A stretch of DNA of 64,000 bases, taken from positions 228,740-292,739 of the forward strand of contig NZ_JACAFQ010000011.1 of NCBI RefSeq assembly GCF_015354575.1, read 5' to 3'. A program made the translations under genes and the position numbers. The stretch is from Pseudomonas sp. UFMG81 (GTDB lineage Bacteria; Pseudomonadota; Gammaproteobacteria; Pseudomonadales; Pseudomonadaceae). The notes beneath the pieces were generated by a model. It had not been told where the DNA came from and made no database searches. It saw only the letters and a program-made list of their open reading frames with translations. Shown here in pieces: positions 50,132-56,989 of this stretch (position 1 is the stretch's first letter; the number at the start of each line of letters is the position of its first letter).

Positions 50132-51511
50132 ATGGCATCCCGCGCCCTAACCCTGGCGGCCCTGGTCGCCGCCGTGCACCTGACCGGCTGCTCGGTGTTC
50201 CGCAGCTACGACAGCGAATTGCAGGAAACCAACCAACAGTTGGCCGCCGGCAATGTCGACGCCGCCCTCGCCGTACTGGAAAGCCACAACAAGGGTGAGC
50301 AGAAAGACCTGCTCTACTACTTCGAAAAAGGCGAACTGCTGCGCTCCAAGGGCGACCTGCAGGGCAGCCAGGCCGCCTGGCGCTCTGCCGACAGCGTGGT
50401 GTTCCAGTGGGAAGAGTCGGTCAAGCTCGACACCGAGAAGTACCTCAGCCAGTTCGGCAGCCTGCTGGTCAACGACAAGGTGCGGCGCTACGAAGGCTAC
50501 GACTACGAAAAAGTCATGCTGACCACGCAGATGGCCCTCAACCTGCTGGCACAGAACGATTTCGACGGTGCCCGCACCGAAATCAAGAAAACCCACGAGC
50601 GCGAGGCGATCATCGCCGAGCTGCGCGACAAGGAATATCTCAAGCGCGAGGAAGACGCCGAGAAGGAAGGCATCAAGACCGAGTACAAGGACCTGCAAGG
50701 CTACCCGGTCGCCAGCCTCGACGCCCCCGAAGTGGTCGGCCTGAAGAACAGCTACCAGAGCGCCTTCAGCCACTACCTGTCCGGTTTCGTCTACGAGGCC
50801 CTGGGCGAAAAGGGCTTGGCAGCCCCTGGCTACCGCAAGGCCGCCGAGTTGCGGCCAAACACCCCGCTGCTGGAGCAGGCACTGCTCGACCTCGACAAGC
50901 GCAGCGCCAAGGCCGGCGAGAGCGACGTGCTGATCGTGGTGCAGAGCGGCCTGGCCCCGGCCCGCGACTCGGTGCGCATCCCCCTGCCGCTACCGATCGA
51001 CAACGAGCTGGTGATCGTCCCGCTGTCGTTCCCGGTGATCCGTGCCGACACCTCCACCGCGCCGCTGGCCAACGTCCAGTTCGACGACAAGGCCCTGGCC
51101 CTGACCGCGCTGAACAGCACCAACGCCATGTCGCGCCGGGCCTTGCGCGACGACATGCCGGGCATCATCCTGCGCACCAGCCTGCGCGGCATCACCCGTG
51201 GCGTGGCACAGAAGAACCTGAACAAGACCAACCCGATGGCCGGCCTGATCGTGGGGGTCGCCTCGGCCGTGGTCGAAGGCGCCGACACCCGCACCTGGCG
51301 CACCCTGCCCGACGAGACCCAGGTCGCCCGGGTGCGCATGAAGCCCGGCGAGCACCGCCTGACCCTGGGCGCCACCCAGGTCAAGGTGAAGATCGACCGC
51401 CCTTACCAGGTGGTGAGCCTGCGCGTGGTGGGCAACCAGGTGTTCGCCGCAGGCACAGCCATCGAAACCGTTCCGCAGGCCCCGGCCCCCGCCGTGGCCA
51501 GCCTGAAATAA
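50132..51511 (+). CDS. COG3014-type exported lipoprotein
   Basis: 459-residue lipoprotein: signal peptide with lipobox LTGC (Cys20). The N-terminal half is helical and TPR-like (NQQLAAGNVDAALAVLESHN, ALNLLAQNDFDGARTEIKKT), and the second half is beta-rich (DVLIVVQSGLAPARDSVRIP, GEHRLTLGATQVKVKI). It matches uncharacterised COG3014 proteins. First gene of a four-gene operon of exported proteins; its downstream neighbour starts 15 bp after the stop. Shine-Dalgarno is weak. Function unknown. Confidence 0.85.
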   Translation: MASRALTLAALVAAVHLTGCSVFRSYDSELQETNQQLAAGNVDAALAVLESHNKGEQKDLLYYFEKGELLRSKGDLQGSQAAWRSADSVVFQWEESVKLDTEKYLSQFGSLLVNDKVRRYEGYDYEKVMLTTQMALNLLAQNDFDGARTEIKKTHEREAIIAELRDKEYLKREEDAEKEGIKTEYKDLQGYPVASLDAPEVVGLKNSYQSAFSHYLSGFVYEALGEKGLAAPGYRKAAELRPNTPLLEQALLDLDKRSAKAGESDVLIVVQSGLAPARDSVRIPLPLPIDNELVIVPLSFPVIRADTSTAPLANVQFDDKALALTALNSTNAMSRRALRDDMPGIILRTSLRGITRGVAQKNLNKTNPMAGLIVGVASAVVEGADTRTWRTLPDETQVARVRMKPGEHRLTLGATQVKVKIDRPYQVVSLRVVGNQVFAAGTAIETVPQAPAPAVASLK

Positions 51512-51526
51512 CTGCAAGGACCGCAC

Positions 51527-51892
51527 ATGCGCAGAACATGCCTCGCCCTCGCCGCCGCCGCCCTGCTGGCCGGCTGCTCCAGTTCACCCGAGCCCGAAAC
51601 CGCTGCCAGCAAGGTGGTGACCATGGGCCAGCTGGATGACATCGAAGTCGGCCACATGCGGGTCGCCCGCGAGAACGGCTTCCTCACCGTCAACGTGGCG
51701 CTGAACAACAGCAGCCGCAGCAACCAGACCCTGTTCTACCGCTTCGCCTGGCTGGGCGCCGACGGCTTCCCGGTGGCCGACGAAGAGGGCTGGAAGGCCC
51801 TGCCGCTGTACGGCAAGCAGGCCAAATACCTGCCCGCCATCGCGCCGACCCCCAAGGCCACCGACTTCCGTCTCGAAGTCCACACCCGGTAA
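51527..51892 (+). CDS. YcfL-like lipoprotein (DUF1425)
   Basis: 121-residue lipoprotein with lipobox LAGC (Cys17) and a single beta-sandwich-like domain (HMRVARENGFLTVNVALNNS, TLFYRFAWLGADGFPV). Matches YcfL/DUF1425, which in E. coli is next to lpoB. Second gene of the operon, 15 bp after the first and 20 bp before the LpoB-like gene. Confidence 0.85.
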   Translation: MRRTCLALAAAALLAGCSSSPEPETAASKVVTMGQLDDIEVGHMRVARENGFLTVNVALNNSSRSNQTLFYRFAWLGADGFPVADEEGWKALPLYGKQAKYLPAIAPTPKATDFRLEVHTR

Positions 51893-51912
51893 ATTTTTCA
51901 GGAGCACGTTCC

Positions 51913-52500
51913 ATGTTTGCACGCCTTTCCCTCGCCGCCGTCGCCATCGCCCTGGTCAGCGGCTGCAGCACCCCCTCGCCGGTCCTCGGTGGCAAGAACA
52001 TCAGCTACGGCGACAGCAAGGCCGTCGAGCTGATCACCAACGAATTCGGCTCCACCGACCTGCAGATGATCGCCGAGAGCATGACCCGCTCCCTGGCCCA
52101 GTCCGGCGTGCTGCATGGCCGCCCGGTGGTGCAGGTGTACGACGTGAAGAACAAGACCAGCGAGTACATCGACACCCGCGAGATCACCACCACCATCAAG
52201 ACCCAGCTGATGAAGTCCGGCACCGCCCGCTTCGCCAGCGACAACACCGACATGCAGAGCCAGGTCGACCAGCTCAAGCTGCAGAACCAGAGCGGCCTGT
52301 ACAAGAAGAACAGCGTGGCCAAGACCGGCAACATGATCGCCGCCAAGTACCGCCTGGAAGGTTCGATCAGCTCCATCGTCAAGCGCAGCAGCGACTACAA
52401 GGACGTGTTCTACAAGTTCAGCCTGCAGCTGGTCGACGTGGAAAGCGGCCTGGCCGAGTGGATGGACGAAAAAGAAATCCGCAAGACCACGGAGCGCTGA
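51913..52500 (+). CDS. LpoB-like penicillin-binding protein activator lipoprotein
   Basis: 195-residue lipoprotein, lipobox VSGC (Cys18), with the LpoB/CsgG-like fold pattern: NEFGSTDLQMIAESMTRSLA, PVVQVYDVKNKTSEYIDTRE, KTQLMKSGTARFA and LEGSISSIVKRSSDYKDVFY. LpoB in E. coli is an outer-membrane activator of PBP1b. Pseudomonas uses LpoP for PBP1b, so this protein may have another role. AGGAG lies 10 bases upstream; the stop is 3 bp before the next gene. Confidence 0.82.
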   Translation: MFARLSLAAVAIALVSGCSTPSPVLGGKNISYGDSKAVELITNEFGSTDLQMIAESMTRSLAQSGVLHGRPVVQVYDVKNKTSEYIDTREITTTIKTQLMKSGTARFASDNTDMQSQVDQLKLQNQSGLYKKNSVAKTGNMIAAKYRLEGSISSIVKRSSDYKDVFYKFSLQLVDVESGLAEWMDEKEIRKTTER

Positions 52501-52503
52501 CCG

Positions 52504-53247
52504 ATGCGTGCATGGATGGCAATCATCGGCCTGGCCTGCGCCTTCGGCGCGCAGGCGGCCCCCAAGGTGGCGGTGACCGACCTGGCCTACGAGGCGCAGC
52601 TGGAGGAGTACATCCACAGCGTCAACGCCCAGAACAGCGGCCAGTCGAGCATGTACAACGCCAGCCACTCGTCGAGCTACAGCGAGTACGAGAGCAGCAA
52701 GAGTTACATCGAGCAGACCGAGCTGCGCAAGTTCGGCGGCGACATCAAGGGCGAGATCCTCAAGACCGGCATGTTCCAGCTGGTGCAGGGCAAGCCCTAC
52801 ACCGCCGATGCCGAGGAAGATGTGTACGACGTGATCCGCCGCATCAAGAACGGCGCGTTCGAGGGCGCTGACTATGTGTTGTTCGGCACCCTGTCGGACA
52901 TCGACTTCCAGCAGGACGTCAACGCGCTGGACCACACCGACAGCTACTCGGCGGTGCTGGGCCTGAGCGTGGTGGCGGATTTCAGCCTGATCAACACCCG
53001 TACCTTCGAGATCACCTCGGCGTTCACCGCCATGGGTGAGGGCCAGGACACCAAGCTGGTGAAGGCCCAGGACAGCCGCGTGACGCTGAACCGCCCGCGG
53101 GTGGTGCGCGAGGTGTCGAAGGCGCTGGGCGAGGATGTGGCGCAGCAGCTGGCCGACCAGTTGGGTGGCGTGGGCCCTGGGCAACCACGCCCGCCGCACG
53201 AGCGGGGCAAACTGCCACCGGACGAACCGGCGCGGATCCTGGAGTGA
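52504..53247 (+). CDS. Second LpoB/CsgG-like exported protein
   Basis: 247-residue protein with a cleavable signal peptide (MRAWMAIIGLACAFGAQA) but no lipobox, so periplasmic rather than lipid-anchored. It shares the LpoB/CsgG pattern with its neighbour: RKFGGDIKGEILKTGMFQLV, DYVLFGTLSDIDFQQDVN and VVADFSLINTRTFEI, plus a Ser/Tyr-rich loop (residues about 42-62) and a Pro-rich tail. Last gene of the operon. Probably interacts with the preceding lipoprotein; function unknown. Confidence 0.8.
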   Translation: MRAWMAIIGLACAFGAQAAPKVAVTDLAYEAQLEEYIHSVNAQNSGQSSMYNASHSSSYSEYESSKSYIEQTELRKFGGDIKGEILKTGMFQLVQGKPYTADAEEDVYDVIRRIKNGAFEGADYVLFGTLSDIDFQQDVNALDHTDSYSAVLGLSVVADFSLINTRTFEITSAFTAMGEGQDTKLVKAQDSRVTLNRPRVVREVSKALGEDVAQQLADQLGGVGPGQPRPPHERGKLPPDEPARILE

Positions 53248-53254
53248 AATTGCT

Positions 53255-53340
53255 GGGGCCGCTTCGCGGCCCTATCGCTGGCAAGCCAGCTCCCACAGGG
53301 ATAACCGCAGTCTTTAGTAGGAGCTGGCTTGTCGTGGCGA
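53255..53340. repeat. Inverted REP pair
   Basis: TCGCTGGCAAGCCAGCTCCC facing a diverged GGAGCTGGCTTGTCGTGGCG, directly downstream of the operon. Confidence 0.75.
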
Positions 53341-53392
53341 AAGTCTGGCGCTGGACCGCATCACGGCCACCAGGTGTTCGCCGGGAGTCTTA

Positions 53393-53666
53393 CAGCGCCT
53401 ATCAGATCGAGCGCCGCCCGCGCGGCGCATCGCTGGCAAGCCAGCTCCCACATTTGTTTCGGGCGATGTACACCTGTGACTGAGGCGGTGTCCGCCTGGG
53501 TGCATGTCGCAAGCCATGCGGGGCGGCATCAGCGCCACCTCGACTCCGCGTCGTACAAACAAGGCGGACAGTGGAGATCTCACAGACATAACTGGCCCGA
53601 AACAGATGTGGGAGCTGGCTTGCCAGCGATGCGCCGCGCGGGCGGCGCTCGATCTCATAGGCGCTG
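53393..53666. repeat. 72-bp near-perfect inverted repeat containing REPs
   Basis: Arms 53393-53464 and 53595-53666 are inverse copies of each other with 2 mismatches in 72 positions; the centre is 130 bp. Each arm starts CAGCGCCTAT and includes GAGCGCCGCCCGCGCGGCGC and a TCGCTGGCAAGCCAGCTCCC REP. Weak inverse similarity continues a further 30 bp inward. Confidence 0.9.
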
Positions 53667-53776
53667 AAAAAGCTGTGGCAAGCACCTTCAAGCCCTGATG
53701 CAATCAACAGCCAGGCACCCGGCGGCCCTGATGCGACCCTGAGCCGGCATGGGCCCTGGCGAGGGCTGCACCCTCG

Positions 53777-53842
53777 ATCGCTGGCAAGCCAGCTCCCACA
53801 AAGGCTGTAGTGATCGCTGTGGGAGCCGGCTTGCCGGCGATA
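53777..53842. repeat. REP pair downstream of the transposase gene
   Basis: An ATCGCTGGCAAGCCAGCTCC arm and an inverted GGGAGCCGGCTTGCCGGCGA arm, ending 30 bp from the transposase stop. Confidence 0.85.
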
Positions 53843-53871
53843 GGACCAGCACTGACAACTCAGGCAATGGC

Positions 53872-54327
53872 TCAGAGCCAGATGGCATCCCAATGGGGAT
53901 AGTCCCCAACCCGCTCAACCAATCCGGCCCGCTTGGGGTTCATGACGATATAGCGCGCAACAGCCCGCACATCCTCTTCACAGCGCAACGCCCGATCATG
54001 AAAGCCTTGCTGCCACAGCCGCCCCACACGTCCCTGATAACCATTGATCATCCGGGTACTGCGCGACTTGACCCGTCGCATCAGGGTTTTCAGATCCACG
54101 TTCCCAAGCTCTACCAGCCAGTGAAAATGATCAGGCATCACCACCCAGGCCAATGAACGGGCGATGCCCTCCTCCTCCACGAGGCGCAACTGTTCGACTA
54201 ACAATCGCACTGATCGCAAGTCGACCAAGTACGGTGCCCGGTCCAAGGTTTGGCTGGTCAGCAGATAAAGCCGGCCAGACTCTGAAAACCGTCCGCGCCT
54301 GAGTTGGTTGGAGTGAGGAATATCCAT
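53872..54327 (-). CDS. REP-associated tyrosine transposase (RAYT)
   Basis: 151-residue single-strand DNA transposase of the Y1/IS200-like family. The HUH motif is HFH (H67-F68-H69 in MPDHFHWLVELGNV), and the probable catalytic tyrosine is Y126 in VARYIVMNPKRAGLV. Length is normal for RAYTs. It is flanked by REP pairs of the same sequence class at 53777-53842 and 54419-54483, the REPtron arrangement in which the transposase is thought to mobilise REPs. GGAG lies about 7 bases before the ATG. Motifs are intact, so it may be active. Confidence 0.92.
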   Translation of the reverse strand: MDIPHSNQLRRGRFSESGRLYLLTSQTLDRAPYLVDLRSVRLLVEQLRLVEEEGIARSLAWVVMPDHFHWLVELGNVDLKTLMRRVKSRSTRMINGYQGRVGRLWQQGFHDRALRCEEDVRAVARYIVMNPKRAGLVERVGDYPHWDAIWL

Positions 54328-54418
54328 GTGCCTGCTCCTGATTTTGACAGGTCAGGCTAGTGCGTAGGGGTGATTCAGAAAGAGAGGATGTGGTGCCTGA
54401 TGTTTCAGCGGTGCTCGC

Positions 54419-54483
54419 ATCGCTGGCAAGCCAGCTCCCACAGACATCGCTGCAGCCCTTGTGGGAGCTGGCTTGCCAGCGAT
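54419..54483. repeat. REP pair upstream of the transposase gene
   Basis: ATCGCTGGCAAGCCAGCTCC and the inverse GGAGCTGGCTTGCCAGCGAT, 65 bp overall, between the transposase and efflux genes. Confidence 0.88.
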
Positions 54484-54489
54484 TGGCCG

Positions 54490-55908
54490 TCAAGGCTTAC
54501 CGCTATCCTTCCACCCCCCACCCAACGCCAGAAACACCCCGATCTGCCCCATCGCCACCTGGCTGTTCGCCGCGGCCAACTGCGCCCGCACGTCGGTGTA
54601 GGTCCGTGTAGCCTGCAAGTCCGCCAGGAACGACTCGCGCCCCGCCTGGTAACGCCGGTGTGTCTGGTCCGCCGACTCTTTCGCCGAACGTTCCGCATCA
54701 GCCAGCGCATCACGTCGGTCGAGCAGCGCGCTGTATTGCGCCAGCCGCGTCTGGGTTTCGCGAATGGCGTTGAGCACCACCCCGTCGAACTGCGCCAGCG
54801 CCGCCTGGGTCGAGGCCTCGGCCATACGGATGCGCGCACGGGTGCCGTTGGTGGGGATGTTCCAGCTGATCTGCGGGCCAAAGCCCCAACGGTTGGTGGA
54901 CGGCTCACCGAGGTTTTCCAGGATACCGATGGTGCCCACCTGGGCGCCGATGCTGATATCCGGGTACAGCGCACCGGTTGCCACGCCGATGGTGGCGGTA
55001 GCCGCAGCCAACTGGCGTTCGGCCTGGCGCACATCGGGGCGGCGCTTGAGCAACGCCGCACCATCACCGACCGGTACCAACTGCGCAAGGTGCGGCAGCT
55101 CAGCGCAATCGGCAGTGCCTGCCGGCAGTTGCTCGACCGGTTTGGCCAGCAACGCGGCCAGGGTGTACAAGCCGGCCTCGCGCTCGGCCTTGAAGCGCGG
55201 CAGTTCGGCACGCAACGACTTGAACTGGGTCTGCGAGCGGGTCACCTGGGTCTCGTCGCCCCGCCCGGCATCACGCAAACGCTGGGTCAGCTGCACGCTC
55301 TGCTGCTGCAAGTCCAGCGACTCGCGGGCGATGTGGTACTCCTCGTTGGCCGAGCACACCTGGGTATAGGCCTTGACCACGTCGGCCACCAGGGTGATGC
55401 GCGCGGTGTCGGCGGCGGCTTGCACCGCGTCGGCATTGGCCTTGGCGGCCTCGGTGCCGCGCTTGAAAGTGCCCCACAGGTCGAACTGGTAGCTGGCGCT
55501 GATGATCGCCTCGCCGATATTGGCCACCGGCACTTTCTCCGGTTGCAGGAAGGCCTCGCCGGACTCCTGCAGGCGCTGGGCGCCGGCCTTGATCCCACCG
55601 TTGAAGCCACCCTGCGATTCGGCCACTTCCACCTGGGCACGGGCCTTGGCGATGTTGGCGGCGGCCACACGCAGCTCGGTGTTGGCGCTCAATGCCTGGC
55701 GCACCAGTTCATTGAGGCGTTGATCCTGGTACAGCTGCCACCAGTCCTCGGGCACCGGCGCCGACACCACGCTGTCGGCGTCCTGGCGCAGCGGGCCATT
55801 GAGGTCGCTGCGCTGCACGGCGGCGTCCTTGGGCAGCTCGTAGTCCGGGCCGACCATCATGCAGGCGCCGAGGGACAGGCACAGCCCCGCCAGGATCAGC
55901 TGTTTCAT
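54490..55908 (-). CDS. Outer-membrane efflux lipoprotein (NodT/OprM family)
   Basis: 472-residue TolC-like outer-membrane channel with a lipobox (LGAC, Cys16). Two repeated OEP halves are seen (residues about 60-250 and 270-460; WWQLYQDQRLNELVRQALSA, RRPDVRQAERQLAAATATIG, YPDISIGAQVG). Last gene of the MarR-FUSC-DUF1656-HlyD-OMF operon; its ATG overlaps the HlyD stop by 4 bp. Confidence 0.93.
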   Translation of the reverse strand: MKQLILAGLCLSLGACMMVGPDYELPKDAAVQRSDLNGPLRQDADSVVSAPVPEDWWQLYQDQRLNELVRQALSANTELRVAAANIAKARAQVEVAESQGGFNGGIKAGAQRLQESGEAFLQPEKVPVANIGEAIISASYQFDLWGTFKRGTEAAKANADAVQAAADTARITLVADVVKAYTQVCSANEEYHIARESLDLQQQSVQLTQRLRDAGRGDETQVTRSQTQFKSLRAELPRFKAEREAGLYTLAALLAKPVEQLPAGTADCAELPHLAQLVPVGDGAALLKRRPDVRQAERQLAAATATIGVATGALYPDISIGAQVGTIGILENLGEPSTNRWGFGPQISWNIPTNGTRARIRMAEASTQAALAQFDGVVLNAIRETQTRLAQYSALLDRRDALADAERSAKESADQTHRRYQAGRESFLADLQATRTYTDVRAQLAAANSQVAMGQIGVFLALGGGWKDSGKP

Positions 55909-56780
55909 GGGCGTTTTTCCTCGATGATCGACACCGTGGCGGTGCGCCCGGCGATCATCCGGAAGTCCGCCGGCACTTCGTCGAAGGTAATGCGCACCGG
56001 GATCCGCTGGGCCAGGCGCACCCAGCTGAAGGCCGGGTTGACGTTGGGCAGCAGGTTGGCGCCGCTGCTGCGGTCACGGTCCTCGATGCCGGCAGACAGG
56101 CTCTGCACGCGGCCGCGCAGGCGGGTGTCGTCACCCATCACGCGGATGTCCACGGCGTCGCCGATATGGATGCCACCAAGCTTGGTCTCTTCGAAATAGC
56201 CATCGACGTGGTACGAGGCGCTGTCGACCACCGACAATACCGGGCGGCCGGCGCTGACGAACTCGTGGGCGCGCGGGGCGCGGTCGTTGAGGTAGCCATC
56301 CACCGGGCTGCGCACCACCGAGCGGTCGAGGTTGAGCTGGGCCAGGTCCACCTGCACCTGGGCCTCGTTGACCGCCGAACGGGCACGGGCCTCGCGGGAC
56401 TGGCTCTCTTCCAGCTGCTCGGCCGCCACCAGGTTGCCCAGCTTGCGGTTGCGCTGCGCTTCGCGCGAGGCCTGGGCCAGGGTTTCCTGGCGCTCGCCAA
56501 GGGTCGCCTTGGCCTGGCGCAAGGCCAGGGTGAAGCGGTCCTGGTCGATGGTGAACAGCACGTCGCCGCGCTTGATGGTCTGGTTGTCGCGCACCTCGAC
56601 TTTCTGGATCAACCCCGATACATCCGGGGCGATCTGGATCACGTCGGCGCGGATATGCCCATCGCGGGTCCAGGGGGCGAACATGTAGTAAACCACCATC
56701 TGCCACACGAGCACGGCGGCGAAGGTCACAACCAGCAAGGTCAGGACCACGCGGCCCAGGGTCAGCAAAGGTTTTTTCAT
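55905..56780 (-). CDS. HlyD-family periplasmic adaptor of efflux pump
   Basis: 291-residue membrane-fusion protein like AaeA/EmrA. One N-terminal helix (residues 8-33), then PWTRDGHIRADVIQIAPDVS, GLIQKVEVRDNQTIKRGDVL (lipoyl half), a coiled-coil hairpin rich in Arg/Ala/Glu and the second half LNLDRSVVRSPVDGYL. The ATG at 56780 overlaps the stop of the DUF1656 gene. Bridges the FUSC pump and the outer-membrane channel. Confidence 0.93.
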   Translation of the reverse strand: MKKPLLTLGRVVLTLLVVTFAAVLVWQMVVYYMFAPWTRDGHIRADVIQIAPDVSGLIQKVEVRDNQTIKRGDVLFTIDQDRFTLALRQAKATLGERQETLAQASREAQRNRKLGNLVAAEQLEESQSREARARSAVNEAQVQVDLAQLNLDRSVVRSPVDGYLNDRAPRAHEFVSAGRPVLSVVDSASYHVDGYFEETKLGGIHIGDAVDIRVMGDDTRLRGRVQSLSAGIEDRDRSSGANLLPNVNPAFSWVRLAQRIPVRITFDEVPADFRMIAGRTATVSIIEEKRP

Positions 56781-56989
56781 GGCAGCATCAGGCTTCGGCA
56801 AAAATGGTCCACCGCACCAAGCAGCACGGCATACAGGGCAACGTTGAACAGCGCCCGGTGCCAGACCAGGCGGTAGAAATGCAGGCGCACCAGCACCGCG
56901 TGCACCCCGAGGAACAGCAGGTAGGTGCCAAACATCATCACCAGCAGCGTGGGCAGGAACACCCCGCTGATATCCAGTTCACCGATCAC
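56777..56989 (-). CDS. DUF1656 small membrane protein (AaeX-like)
   Basis: 70-residue protein with two hydrophobic helices (MIGELDISGVFLPTLLVMMF and LFNVALYAVLLGAVDHF), matching DUF1656/AaeX found in aromatic-acid efflux operons. The start is GTG at 56989, overlapping the FUSC stop (GTGA). Probably a subunit or stabiliser of the pump. Confidence 0.9.
   Translation of the reverse strand: MIGELDISGVFLPTLLVMMFGTYLLFLGVHAVLVRLHFYRLVWHRALFNVALYAVLLGAVDHFCRSLMLP

Larger units (their letters stand above)
53248..53871. other. REP-rich non-coding region
   Basis: 624 bp between the lipoprotein operon and the transposase gene. It consists mostly of REP units: a pair at 53255-53340, the two 72-bp inverted arms at 53393-53464 and 53595-53666, and a pair at 53777-53842. 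No credible gene; short frames on both strands are translated REP sequence. Confidence 0.75.

Noticed and set aside
53402..53893. Minus-strand open frame through the REP cluster
   Set aside because: Its translation consists of REP-derived peptide such as SLASQLPH, seen also in the inverse copy; not a gene.
53255..54483. Repeated spaced palindromes that might be taken for a CRISPR array
   Set aside because: Repeats alternate in orientation, spacing is irregular and the units are REP palindromes next to a RAYT gene; no cas genes are present.
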